Below, one piece after another: positions 11,057-23,155 of a stretch of 64,000 bases of DNA (the stretch's first letter is position 1; each line of letters opens with the position of its first letter). The DNA is from Alisma plantago-aquatica (lineage: Eukaryota > Streptophyta > Magnoliopsida > Alismatales > Alismataceae). Below the pieces are notes generated by a model that was not told the origin of the DNA, did not search any database, and worked only from the letters and a program-made list of their open reading frames with translations. Position numbers and translations under genes: made by a program. Location: the NCBI GenBank assembly GCA_963693085.1, contig OY856411.1:1346095050-1346159049 (forward strand). Direction: 5' to 3'.

Positions 11057-12896
11057 AACCACGGGAGCTCTCGCTTCTCTCTAGGGCTTCCCCCACTGAG
11101 GGGAGGGCACCATTCCTTCCGGCGTACCCTCCACTTGGCCCTTATTTGTGAAGTGTGGTTAGTTGCTGAGGGCTTCACTGGAGTATAGAACCCAAGACTC
11201 CTCTGGCATTCTGGTCGGATCGTAGGGGCTGCTCGACTGACCTGGAGTGGAAGGGAATGATGCGCCGCCTCGTCGAGATCTGCATGGGGGTTCGGTGTTT
11301 CGGCCTGGTCGACTCCATCCATTCAAGAGAGATGGTTGGAGAGTAACTGTCCTTGCCATGGTATGTGATAAAGTGTACTGCTCTGAGTTGCAGGTGTAGA
11401 GATGGCTTTTACTTGTTCTTTGCAGGCACTTCCTACTCGAACGACTGTGGTGAACCTTGCTGGCTAGGCTGTGGTGTCCCCTTGATCCCCAATGAGATCC
11501 CAGTTTTGCTAGTTTGGTGTTGGATGGTGGTGCCTCTCGTCCCGGTGTTGCTGCGGCTTCGCATATCTTCGATCTATGGTGTCATTTTCGGCTCCTGGTG
11601 GCAGGCCCCACTGCTCTGACGTCCATGTAAGGATGAGCCATGGCGTTGGGTGGGTTCCGAGCAGTCTCACCCCTGGTGCTCCTCGGTAATGGCGGGTTCC
11701 TGTCCGGGTCCCCCCTGGCCTGGTTGGAGATGCAGCCTCATCTCTGCAGTGATGGTGGCGCCCCTTTCTGGGGTTCAGGTCCTTGACCCATTGGCTTCAT
11801 TTCCTGGTCTCCTGTTTTGCCAACGAGTCCCCTGGTTGGACACGGAGGCGGAGGGTGATTCTTTTGGCGGCTGGGTTCTTCCCTGGTGTACCCTGTTGCT
11901 GCGTGTGGGGATTCCCACAGGGTGCTCGACACTTTATCCGGCCGGTGGTGTCCCTTGGCGGATCGATGTATTATTGTTGTGTGCAAACAACAATTTACGG
12001 TTCTAGTGTGAATCTTATTCTTGCTCAATGTGGACATCAGAAGCAATGTCTCTAGACGTATGTAGGTCATGATAGTCAGACATATCCTCTCCTTGTGGGT
12101 GCACTGAATGCTAGAGGATCCATGGATGCTTGTCCCCAGCAGCAAAAGTCTTTGGATGTTTGTTGACGATGCCCCTATCAAGCTCGAATTTCTGTTTCGC
12201 TTGGACATTTGCCTCTGGGCAAACATGAGTTGTTCTGACTGGTTTGGGATGGCTTTATTTGTTGTTGTGTAAACAACATATCAGTTAATCAAGGACCTTT
12301 GCAGGTTAGCAACATGGTTGTGTGGCGGGATGTTAGTTAGAAGGATCTCCCTCTTCTTGGCATAGTACCACACTTTGTGGGTACTCTTAATAAATAGGTG
12401 GTGTTGTGCTAAGTATGAAGGAGTGAATTGTAGCTGCTCTTCCCTCCCACACTCTGTTGTTAATATGTGTTGGCTCTTGCTTCTCTTACGACTTGCTCAA
12501 CCTCTTATTGAGCTGATGCAAGGGGTTCCTCCTTTGGGTGGTTCGTCCTCTTAGAAACCTAGAGTTCTGGTGGCTGAGAAGATCAGAAACTTCAAGGCTA
12601 GTTACTGGCAGGAATAGTAGTTTTGGATCTATATCAAGCAGCTTTTACTATTTGTGGGTATGTTGAATGCATGTAATAGTGGCTAGGTATAGTCTTCTTC
12701 TGGTAGGAATGCTTTGACCTATCTTGGTTAGTTAGATTGGTCTTTTTAGTGTTGTTTTTGTTTCGTTGTTGTTCCTCCTGTGTGGGGATTTTGATCCTTG
12801 TTGAGATTTATTAGCTCCTATTGATGTAATGGGGTACTTAGTGCCCCAAAGTTTTGGTATCAATAGTAACACGTTTTTTGACCGACCAAAAAAAAA
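11057..12896 (+). mobile_element. LINE-like (non-LTR) retrotransposed insertion, probably 5'-truncated
   Basis: A 1.84-kb block, more GC-rich than its surroundings, ends ACCGACC plus a run of nine A (12888-12896). It is flanked by GGGTGTTTG on both sides, the hallmark of target-primed insertion. The last 60 bp (GTGCCCCAAAGTTTTGGTAT, then an AATAGTAA-type signal and GTTTTTTGACCGACC) resemble plant L1 3' ends. Joining the flanks reunites the Athila-like gag-protease linker. I find no endonuclease or reverse transcriptase motif, so this is only a 3' region, a non-autonomous copy or a retrocopied transcript. Open frames at 11353-11619 and 11650-12006 have no recognisable domain. Confidence 0.65.
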
Positions 12897-12905
12897 GGGT
12901 GTTTG
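12897..12905. repeat. Target site duplication, right copy (GGGTGTTTG)
   Basis: Matches 11048-11056 and abuts the poly-A tail. Confidence 0.75.
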
Positions 12906-14129
12906 CTTCCTCTTGATGGAGTGATCTTCTATGGGAATCAAAGAATGGGGACCCAACAACATTGAACTTGCTTGAAACTTCTGAAGGACCTTAGGTCATC
13001 ACAATAGGAATCCTTAGTGTAACGGTTTGATCATGTGTATTACTTTCTGAAAAAATATTGGAACACTTGGTATTACGTAGTCATAAGAAGGTGGGGAACT
13101 TAGTATTACATACTCAACAAAGGGTGGAACAAAATAATTTTTGATGTTCTCAACACACCACAAGATCTTTTGGTAATATGGTATGAACATGACTTGTATC
13201 AACTTTCTTCTTCCCCTTTTCGTCTTCTCTAGTGTCATGCCACTTCTCCAAATAATCACCAAATTTCCTAGCTCATGGGGAGGAGGGTGGTCTTTTTATG
13301 TTTATTGAGGTGGTGATGGTGGTATAAGATGTTGTTGGTGGTGAGATGGGTTTCAAAGGATGTAGGGTTGTTGTGGATGATGATGATGTGGAGGTGGTGG
13401 TGGAGAGAGATAGGTTTTTGTGGGGTTGTTAAGGTGTTTGAGGGGATTGACAATTGATTGGAGGTTTTGGTAGTGCAAGAGCATATGGGTTATAAGGACC
13501 TTGTTATTATTGGACATGTTGTATTTGCATGGGTAGGGGGACATAGGATCCTTGAGGTCCACTACTTGTCCACTTGTATTTTTGGGATTCACCATGGTTC
13601 AGGAAGGAAGTCTCCATCCTCTCAGCAAGAAGGTGTCAAGGCTAGCTGATCTAGCCTTTGTCAAAGCCTTTTTATGCCTTGTCAATGTGTAGTCACACCC
13701 TTCTTCACTTCATCAATGCTTCTCAATCTTCCTAAAACCTCATTTTCAAAACCTAAATTGTATCTTTGGCTTTATCTGGTTTTGTACATCACTACTTGGT
13801 TGCTTCCAAGAGAAGTTTGGGAGATTTCTCCACTCTGACGCTTAAGAATTTGACATGGGACCATTGTTTTGGTTCCCATGGGATTGCATTCAATCCAATT
13901 GTTCTTTAATGTAATCTATGGATTGAACAAAGTCAGTAGGGTTGCTTCCCAATTGACTCTTCATCAAGTTCATCATGTCAGTGAGAATCTAAATGAGTTG
14001 TGGGCTGGCTTCATTTTAGTGAGGGGGTTATTGGAGTAGATGTTGTGGCACCAACACTTCTATCATTGTTATTTTAAGCACTTGAGGCTCTATTCCTTGA
14101 ACTTTCAGTCAATTGCTCAAAGAGAGTCC
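12906..14129 (-). pseudogene. Gag C-terminal / linker region of the Athila-like element, decayed
   Basis: This is the minus-strand region between the gag core and the protease. It continues from the linker split by the LINE-like insertion (SIKRKQTP directly before the break). It includes a His/Pro/Asn-rich simple stretch (13268-13595). Frames are broken many times and I could not assign finer domains. Confidence 0.45.
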
Positions 14130-14650
14130 AAAACTCCTCAAGGTCCTTTGCTATGAATGTACCTCCACAAGAACCTTCTATCATCTTCTGCATTCATGAC
14201 AACCAGGATTAGAACGATTGAACCAGTTTCCATAGTGGCACATCATGATGCAGAAAATCTCTTAGAAGTTTTGGAAACCTCTCTCAATTCTCATGGAATT
14301 TTTGTTGACCCATTTGGCTAAAAGATGTGATATTCCTCCATAGTAGGGCCAACTTTTCTATTGGGTAGAATTCTTTTTAATCTATTTTTCACTGCCTTCC
14401 AAGTCATCAAGCCATTTTAGGTGGAGTATTATTCACTTGCCTTGTCATTCAATGAAAATTGTAGGAGTGTGAGATGAACCGAGTTTTCGGTAGCGACGTC
14501 TTCAAAATGGTGCAAAAATGCTTGTATGTATTCTCATTTTTCATACCATAGAAATTGGGAAGTAATCCTACAAGGACTGATGGAAAAGACTTGATCGGGC
14601 ATATGTTCCTCTCTAGCGGCAATTAGAGATTTGTAGTTCCTGAGAGTGAA
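14130..14650 (-). pseudogene. Gag remnant of the Athila-like element
   Basis: Minus strand. Piecing frames together gives the order expected for the plant gypsy capsid: a YIQAFLHHFEDVA-like block, LLQFSLNDKASE (family consensus near LFPFSLKDKAKEW), MTWKAVKNR, NITSFSQMGQQKFHEN (consensus near EI.SF.Q...ESFYEAWERFK), then LLRDFLHHDVPLWKLVQSF (consensus near LLR.CPHHGIP.W.Q...FY). Stops and frameshifts fall between and within blocks. The match covers about 160 residues in correct order, so this is a genuine but dead gag. Confidence 0.8.
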
Positions 14651-15003
14651 GTAATTATTAGAGGTCTTGGTATTGGTGGACTGGAATAGTGATTCTCTTG
14701 CACTGCTTAGTAATCCCCCATGACTAATTCCTCTACTTGGATGATGTGTCAGTTCCTATACCTTCTCCTCCATATTTTTGGATTCTCAAAGAATGAGTCA
14801 ATAGATAGAGAACAATGGTCAAACATACACTCTCACCAGAGAACAGTGGTCAAACATAAATTGTCACCTACACACACAACCAAGTAAATATAATCAATAT
14901 ATGAATTGTGAATGCAAAAGTAAAATAAATAATAAAGAATAGCAAGGGTGATGTCTACTAGTGGAAGTCAAAAGGAAATATCTAGCACGGTCCCATAAGC
15001 CAC
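14651..15003. other. 5' leader side of the Athila-like element
   Basis: Sequence between the readable gag and the proposed inner border of the 5' LTR. No primer binding site with a clear plant tRNA match is visible; CCA at 15000-15002 next to TG at 15004 is only a candidate. Confidence 0.35.
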
Positions 15004-15876
15004 TGCCTGAAAATGTCACTAGAATGCCTGATCTACCCACGTGGGGGTTGGCTAACAAAAATGTTTAAGATGTTTGCTCTCAAATAAAGACACAAAACAT
15101 ATCCCTCAAGGATAAGGGGTTAGTATTGTAGTATAGAGATAGGGAAATATAGGGATTGATCCATGAGGAGTGGGGGAGAAAGGCTAGCTAGTGTATTTTC
15201 TTTAGGTTTACAGATCAAAGGCTTTGGTTTTGATAGGGTTTTCTTTGAGGGTTTTAATTACAATTAGGCAATAAAGCAAGGAAATCAAACAAGAACTAAA
15301 CCTAAGTTAACCCTAATTTAGAAATGTTATTCAACTAAAAACTAGCTAAGAGAGCAATTGAGATAAGCTAATCTAAACACTAACAAGAAGATAAACAAGA
15401 GAAAATCACTAGGCTAAAGGAGCAATTGAATTAAGTGAGTAATGCAAAGTAAACTAAGCAAGTATTAAGAAATCCAAGAACAAGAAACTAAACAAGAACT
15501 GCTTTCCCTAGAAAAAGATAATGAAAATGGACAAAGCAAGCAAGTTAAGTAATAAAAGCAATTCTTAAGCAAGAAGGCAAACTAGGGTTTAAGCACGTAG
15601 ATGGCATAGTGGGTTGTTTGGGGAATATTCACTAATCAAGCATGTTTAGGGTCATGTTCTCACAGAAACTTCCAATTAAATAGCTATAACCAAACAACAA
15701 AGATTAGAATATAGCATGCATCCTATTCTGTTAGGGGACCATGGACAGAGTGTTAATGAATAGGGGAACTATTCCCCAAACATACCACATAGGAGCTTAG
15801 CTATTGAAGGTAAAAGAAATAACAAAATAAAAGAAGAAAGATAATAGAAACTGTATGTGTTGTGAATGAGGGAGCT

Positions 15877-18834
15877 TGTAATATCCCAACTTTTACAACT
15901 AGTTTGAAACTTTAAATGTGGTACAATATATATGAGGGGAATAATATAAAAAGTTCATGAGATAATATTCCTTTTTGGAATAATGAAGGAAAATAAAAGA
16001 AACCCAAAACACCTTTTCTATTATGCAATAATTTGTTTTAACTAATTCAAAAGATGATAGTAATTGGTTTCCCATATTCTTTAGAATATTTAGAAGGGAT
16101 AAAAGAGAAAAGGTATAAGACATGGAGTTTTAAAACATAAGTAGATAAATTGAATTATAAGATTTATTTCATGTTTAAATAGCTTTTAAGTTATATATCA
16201 TTAATCTCTTTCTTTCTCTCCCATTCAAGATAATTTTCTCCAAAAGGAAAAAAAAGATGTATAACATAAATCTTGATTGGGTAACAATCACTCATATCTG
16301 ATTTGGACTCAATTAGATAATTAAGGAAGATTATTTCACATTATCTCATCTTTTATTTACAAAATTTAAGATAATATTTTTAAAATGAATCAATGGACAT
16401 AATATGTTCAAAATGGGGGATATAATTGGATAGGAAGATCTAGAATGCCTAATTAGCCAATGGTCAAAGTTTGAATTCATCATGACTTTGTTTAAGCCCT
16501 CTAAATAATTAGCAAAGGTTTAAGTATAGTTTGGATGAATGTTTAATAAAAGATACCATTAATGCATTATTAAAAATGTACTCCATATTTTCTCACTATC
16601 ACATGCCTTTTTCCCTTTTCTGACATGTGATCCAGTGGCTACTATTTAATCACCATGATCTAATGGTCTGCTTTGTCTCCTTCCTCTATTTTGTTTGATG
16701 GTCTAAAACCAATTCATAGTCTTTTCTTTCCTATATCCCTCTCTTTGTCATCTCTTATCTGTTTCATGAGATTTCCTCACCAATGTATCCATCTTCCTTC
16801 CCTGAATCGAACAAGCTATTACTCAGCTTCTATTTTTCTCTATGGATAAAATGTCCAAATTAGGGCTTTTCCTCTCTCATGACCCCAAGCTACATGCCCC
16901 CCACGACCATCCATACATCTATATAAAGGACAATAGTAAACCCTCAACCTTCACCCTTCACTCCTCATGTTCCAATTTCATCTCTAGAGTTCCCAAACAC
17001 CACCGCACCTTAGCCTTCCTTGTTGCCTTCTCCACAATTGATCACCCAATAAGTATCGCTAGCAACCTCACCTTGTTTTCCAATCTTTCGTTTGCTTCAC
17101 TTTGCTCCCAATCGATTTACCATTTATCCACGGGTGAGGTCTTTGCCAATTCTCATTGCTACAGTGTATCAGGGGCTCTCTAATGTAGGGAACCATGTCT
17201 GAGTTTTCACATGACCCCTTTGATCATTTTCCAACCTTTACATGGTTCACCTCATGCCTATTGCATTGGCTCAATCTTTGACATGGTTTCCCTATTTTTT
17301 CCTTCTTCTAATTACCACTAGTGATTCTATGGCCTTCTGCTTTATGCAATGGCTCCCTCATATTCAACTTGGCTCATAAAGCTATTCATCCCATTTTCTT
17401 GCTTCCTTTGTGGCATTTTCCTTATCTTAGTTCTCAACTTTCTTCTTGGCCATGGATAGAGTAGGATTTGAAGTCTCTATTCCCACCACCACTCAAGCCT
17501 AGGATTATTAGATGTGGTTCATCCTCAAGAACACAATGGGGAGGTTGTATCTCCTTTAAAGGCATGAATCTGTCCCTAGATCGGAGTCATGGACCTCCTG
17601 TCAAGCTACTCTCTCCATGGAGCAAGTAGGAAGAATCCATGTCAAATAAAGACATTGGTTCCCCTATCTTTTTGATTGATCAATTTATATCTCAAGGGTA
17701 TTCGAGAGTTTTGACACCAATGCTTTGTTTATGGTTCTTGTGTTGTTTAAACGATTTGGATGACCCTTTTGCCTCTGTTTTTTAATTTATATGTAATGTG
17801 AGTCTAAGTTTTATCTATATTTTTGCCTTTTATTTACATCAGTCAATTTGTTGGTTTTAAATGAATGTCATGCTATTTTTCTCTCTTTCTTATTGTCATA
17901 GGGAAAAATTAATAGAAATTGGATATGAACTGAGAAAAATAAGCATTGGAAATATTTTTCTTTTCTCTATAAATCTATTCTATTTTCAAACCCTAATTTT
18001 TGTACTCCAACTCTTCAGTAATTCAATAATAAAAATTAGGGTTTTAACGATCCTAAAGTAATGTAAATATCATAATACATATCCTTTATAGGTGATTAAG
18101 GGCTCAATTAAGTCAAATGACTTGACATAAGGTGGTTTGCTCAAGGTAGGCGGGCCTCACTTATTGGCACAAAAAATTTTCATTATTTGGATGCTTACTT
18201 TTATGATTATGCACATTAGAATGTCACTTGAAATTTATGAATATCTTCCCAATTTACTTCATGTATAGATATCACTGAATGATTGTTTGCCTACTTATGG
18301 TCCATTGTATAATCCTAACGTTGACTATGGCTAATGATTAATGTGTTCTGCTCAAAAAGGGATAAATTCCTTTATGACTTATGGGGAGAAATTCCTTTTG
18401 TCATGTACAACATGTTCGAAGAATGTTTAAGTTCATCCATAGTCAAGTTTATTTCATGTCAAATTTATAATTACTTTTTACAATGTGCCAAGTACCTCTT
18501 ACTTACTTTGTTGTTTATTTTGCATGGATGGGGTTTTGATCTCCTTGGATTTGGAGCAAGTGAAGAATATAAGGACACACAAGGACTAGGGGACTCTAAA
18601 GTTAAACATGGTGGGGTGCCATCTACCAATGTGATCCTATCTTTTAGAAACATTTCATGTCATGCCTTAGTTATGTTATCCAAGCTCGACTTACTAGATT
18701 TAGATTTCAAGATGAACAATTTGTAGTTTTCCTATACATCAACTATGTATGAACCAATTTACTTTAACGCATGGTGTTTCATTTACTCTAATTTGCAATG
18801 ATTTTCATGTTTGTGACATCCCCTGAGGATCATG
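15877..18834 (+). repeat. LTR 1 of the Tekay-like remnant
   Basis: Aligned along its length to 18950-22130: shared openings (CAACTTTTACAACTA), TTCCTTTTTGGAATAA, CCTCTCTCATGACCCCAAGC-like leader and GAGGATCATG near the end. It loses similarity after 18834. Open frames such as 16842-17183 and 18334-18726 are in the LTR and lack any domain. Confidence 0.8.
16919..16929 (+). promoter_or_regulatory. TATA box of the Tekay-like LTR 1
   Basis: CTATATAAAGG, followed by a pyrimidine-rich leader. The equivalent position in LTR 2 is degenerate (CTATTTGAAGG), so only this copy keeps a good core promoter. Confidence 0.5.
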
Positions 18835-18949
18835 AGTCTACTCATTATTCTGTTAACTATCATTAACTAAAGTATTATGTTAAATCCTAAGGTGGGTATT
18901 ACCCTTAAGAAAATTTCCATGAAGAAATTTATTTTAAGGAGGATAGAGT
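18835..18949 (+). other. Residual internal region with polypurine tract
   Basis: About 115 bp left between the two LTRs. It ends AAGGAGGATAGAGT directly before TGTAACATC of LTR 2, the expected polypurine tract position. Confidence 0.6.
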
Positions 18950-21900
18950 TGTAACATCTCAACTTTTACAACTAATTTAAACCTTTAAATGTGGTTTTAC
19001 TCAATACAATATATGTAAGGGGCTTAATGTAAAAAGTTCATTGGATAACATTCCTTTTTGGAATAACTAAGTAAGGAAAATAAAAGATATCTAAAAAAAC
19101 CTTTTCTAGTTATGCAAAAATGTGTTTTAACTAATTCAAAAGATGATACTATTTAGCTTCCCATATTCTTTAGAATGTTTTAAAGGGATAAAAGAGAAAA
19201 AGTAAAAGACATGGAATTTGAAAATATGAATAGATAATTTGAATAAGAAGTCTTATTTTCTTTTGAACTAGATTTTTAGATAAATAACATCAATCTCCTT
19301 ATTTCTCTCTTCTTCAAGATAATGTTCTCTAAAAGTCATAAAAAGATGTATAACATATATCTTGAGTGGGTAATAATTATTCATCTGGTATTTGGACTCA
19401 ACTAGATAATTAAGAAATGTTATTTTCACATAATTTCAACTTTTATTTACATAATTTAAGATAATATTTTTTGAATGAATTAGTGGACATAATATGATAA
19501 AAAATGGGAATCTTATTGGATAGGAAAGATCCAGACTACCTAATTAACATATGGTCAAAGTTTAAAGTCATTATGACTTTGTTTGACCCTCTAAAGTAAA
19601 TAGGAAAGGTTTAAGTATAGTTTCAATCAAGATTTAATAAAATATATCATTAATGCATGATTAAACATGTACTCATGTACTTTCTCATTGTGACGTGCCT
19701 TTTTCCCTTTTCTCACATGTGATCCAATGGTTGTTGTTTAATGACCTCTATCTAGTGGTATGCTTATCTTCATATTCCTCTATCTTGTTCATGGTCTGAA
19801 ATCAATTCACATTGCTTTATATCCTCGATCCCTCTCTTCCTCTTATCTTATCCATTTTGCATCATTTCTTTGCCTACATATTTATCTTCCTGCCCTAAAT
19901 GGAATGAGGTATTAGTCACCTTCCATTTCCCTATGTGGAAGAAACACCCAAATTAGGGTTTTTCCTCTCTCGTGACCCCAAGTTGCAAAGACCTCCATGA
20001 CCATTATCACATCTATTTGAAGGACCTATGTCAACCCTCAGCCTTCACCCATTTCTCCTCAATTGTCACATGGGCCAATTTCATCTTTAGAACTCCCTAA
20101 ATAAGTCAATTTTCTTCTATGGAAATCACCATCTCACCTCAGTCTTACTTGTTGCCTTGGTGCAATTGATCGCCCATTAAGAACCTCTAGTAACCATGCC
20201 TTGTTTTCCAATCTATAATTTACACCACTTTGGTCCCGGTCAATGTACCCTTTATGTGGGGTGAGGTCTTCATCGACGCTCACTGCCATGGAGTATCAGG
20301 GGCACTACTGCCTAGGAAACAACATATCAATTTTTTTGTGACCCCTTTGATCATTTTTCAAGCTTTAGAGTGTTCATCTCATGCCTCTTGCAGTGGCTCA
20401 ATCTCTGACATGGTTTCCCCTATTTTCACCTTCAACCTGTGACTGTCAGCAATTCTCTAGCCTTTTTCTAAACATAATGTCTCCCTCATATTTGGCCACA
20501 AAGCTATTCATATCATTTTCTTGCTACCTTCATGGTGTTTGCCTCATCTTAGTTCTCAACTTTCTCCTTGGCAATGGGGGAACAAGTTTTGAAGTCTCTA
20601 TGCCCCCAGCTCTCAGGACTAGGCTTGTTAGGTGTGCTTCTTACATAAGAACATGATGGGGAGGTTGTATCTCCCTTAAATCAAGCTAATCTGGCCCTAG
20701 ATTGGAGCCATGGATCTCTTGTCGATCTGCTCTCACCATGGAGAGAGAAGGGAAGAATCCATGTCAGAAAAGACCTTGGCGCCATGTCTTGTTAATTGGT
20801 CAATTTATATCACAAGGGCATTTTAGAGTTTTCACACACACGCTTTGTTTATCGTCCATATGGTGTTAAAATGATTTGAATGACCTTTTTTCCCTTGTGT
20901 TTTTTATTTATATGTAACACATGGATAAGGTTTGTCCATATTTTTTCCTTTTATTTACATCATCTAATTTTGAGATTTAAATGAATTTCACGTGATAGAT
21001 TTCTATTTTTCTGATTGCTTCATAGTGAAAAATTCATACATATTGCATATGAACTCATAAAAATAATGAAAAATATGCAACAAAAAGGTTTGTCTTTTCT
21101 CTAACAATCTATCCTATTTTAAAACCCTGATTTACAAACTCAAACTCTTCAATAATTCAATAATTAAAATTAGAGTTTAATGATCCTAAAACAATTTACA
21201 TATCATATGATCCATCTTCTTTACAAGTGATTAAGGGCTCAATCAAGATAAAGGACATGATATAAGGTGGTTTTCTCAAGGTAAGAGTGTCATGCTTCTT
21301 GGCATAATTAAACTTTGATTGTTTATATGTCTACTTTTATGATTATGCACAATATAATGTCTCATGAAATATATGAATACCTTCCCAATTGATTTCAAGT
21401 ATACATATCACTACATGATTGTTTGCCTACTTATGGTCTATTGTATAATCACAACTATGACTATGGCTTATGATTAATAAATTATTCTAAAGGAGGGAGA
21501 AATCCCATTATGACATTATGAGGGAGCAATCTTGTTATGGTCATGATTAAAAACATTAATGATTAAGTCAAGTTCTAAGATAATTAACAAACTTAAAGAA
21601 TTGGATAAGTTTTTTTATGCACCTCAGATCATGGATTATAGTCATTATGGGATTTGCTAGTAATCATGGCTCCTATGGAGTATTAATAGAGGTAGAATAT
21701 ATTATCTTATCCAATTCATCATGTTTAAAATGTTCAAATAATGTTTAAGTTAATCCATAGTCAAGTTTATTTCATGTCAAATTTATAAATATTTATGTAT
21801 TATAATTTTCTGAGTATTGGCTATTTATTTTGGTGTTTATTTCTCATGGTTGGGGAAGAAATATCCCTAGGATTTGTAACAAGTGAAAAATAGAAGGACA

Positions 21901-22186
21901 ATCAAGAACTAGGATACATTAACTTGGTGGGGTGTCATATGCCAAGATGAACCTATCTTTTAGATGCCTTTCATGTCATGCCTTAGTTATTCTTGTTAGT
22001 AGATTTATATTTCTAGATAAACAAGTTGTAGTTTTCCTATTCATGAAATATATCTAAATCAATTTAAGTTAATACATGGTGTTTCACTCAATTTAATTTG
22101 CCATTGTTATCATGTTTGTGACATCCCCCCTGAGGATCATGCTTCCGCTCGGTAATGTACATGTCTTCAAAAGTGGGGGTGTTACA
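18950..22186 (+). repeat. LTR 2 of the Tekay-like remnant
   Basis: Full-length LTR of 3,237 bp starting TGTAACATCTC and ending GGGGTGTTACA. It holds a 21490-21720 segment, including GGGAGAAATCCCATTATG at 21494, that is shorter or missing in LTR 1. Open frames inside (20230-20442 and 20381-20656) are not genes. Confidence 0.8.
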
Positions 22187-22479
22187 TAGATCCTCTCTTC
22201 ACCTCTAGAAGCTCCAAGGACTTCCTCCTCCTCAAAGGATGCCAAAAATAATACAAAGTAGAAGAAACTCCCAAACCACAAAAATGAGGATCTTGGGATG
22301 GGGAAATAAAGGAAGTTGGATGGAATGAGAGAGAGAACAAGAGTGTTAGTTATGTAGGCCTTAAATGGATAAAGTTAGACCCCCAACCACTTCTAGTGTA
22401 CATATAGTGGCCTAGGGGTCGAGTTTAAGTGTGGGTAAAGTGACAAAATGATGTGTAGGAAACAATAGGGTTTGCTGGA

Positions 22480-22800
22480 TTGCACAATTATTATGGGCCA
22501 AACGACTATGGTTGGTAGGTGTAGGAATGGTCGTGTTGGATAGGAACCTTTATGAGAAGGTAATTGCATCATATTTATTTTGAGTGAAATGAGGTCGAGT
22601 AGAATGGCCATTTTGGGTAGAACGGTCATGATGGTTTTAAGGTAGAACAGTCTCGGTGGGTACTACTACCGTGTGGAGGAGGTAGGAGAGAATCTGAGGG
22701 GCTTGCTGGCATGGGAGTTTAATGAAGCACGACCATATTGATGATTTGAAACCATAATTATGGTGGCCGGAATGGCTATGGTGGAGAGGTTGTCCTATAT
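22480..22800. repeat. Degenerate minisatellite in Athila-like LTR, second copy
   Basis: Same loose GAATGGTC.TGGTGG motif series as at 5680-5960, at the corresponding place in the 5' LTR. Confidence 0.55.
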
Positions 22801-23155
22801 TTCCTCAAGTCTAGATCATTATTCTAATTGTTGCATTGGTAGCATGATCATATTGGTTTAAAATGGTTATTTTGAGGGCTTTTCCTCGCTCTTGGATCTA
22901 TAAATCTACTTCAAGGTTTCTATTATCTTAATTTATCTCCTTAGTCACTTAGTAGTGGATCATGATCCTCCATGGTTGTGGAAGATCATTGATACTCTTT
23001 CTTATCTCCCTTCCATGATTAAATATGAAACATCAATCCATAAGTGCATTTGATATAAAGAGATACTTATTGGGAAATGGCATGCATATATATCTTATTG
23101 CATAACGTAAAGGACAAAATGGCACAAGATGGAGACCCCAAATAGGGATCCATCA

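Larger units (their letters stand above)
15877..22186 (+). mobile_element. Tekay-like Ty3/gypsy element reduced to two LTRs
   Basis: It begins TGTAATATCCC (15877) and ends GGGGGTGTTACA (22186), the paired termini typical of this LTR type. It consists of LTR 1 (15877-18834), about 115 bp of residual internal DNA and a full LTR 2 (18950-22186). All coding DNA is gone, so an internal deletion removed gag-pol plus the last 50 bp or so of LTR 1. Flanking pentamers GAGCT and TAGAT do not match cleanly. LTR 1 and 2 differ by many substitutions and indels, so the insertion is old. Confidence 0.78.
5537..23155 (-). mobile_element. Athila-like Ty3/gypsy retrotransposon, decayed, with nested insertions
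   Basis: Two copies of one LTR sequence bound the region. One ends at 8473 and the other at 23155, both with plus-strand GGGATCCATCA, so the LTR starts TGATGGATCCC on the minus strand. Between them, minus-strand remnants of gag (about 14130-14650) and of an aspartic protease (about 10475-11047) lie in the right order for a minus-strand element. No reverse transcriptase, RNase H or integrase remnant is visible between protease and 3' LTR, so pol is largely deleted. At least four later insertions interrupt it: CACTA, an LTR-like block, a LINE-like copy and a Tekay-like element. The clade is assigned from gag/protease style, not from a tree. Confidence 0.75.
15004..23155 (-). repeat. 5' LTR of the Athila-like element, split by a nested element
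   Basis: The outer border at 23155 is clear because the match to 8473 stops there. The inner border at 15004 is tentative (TGCCTGA on the plus strand, preceded by CCA). Without the 6.3-kb nested element (15877-22186) the LTR would be about 1.84 kb, a usual Athila LTR size. The 22187-23155 segment matches the other LTR copy; 15004-15876 has no partner in the window because that part of the other LTR lies beyond the CACTA element. Confidence 0.55.

Noticed and set aside
11353..12006. Plus-strand open frames in the LINE-like insertion as candidate LINE proteins
   Set aside because: No reverse transcriptase, endonuclease or zinc-knuckle motif. Trp/Cys/Pro-rich composition fits untranslated GC-rich DNA.
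16842..18726. Open frames of 113 and 130 codons as host genes
   Set aside because: Both lie in LTR 1 of the Tekay-like remnant and are not preserved in LTR 2.
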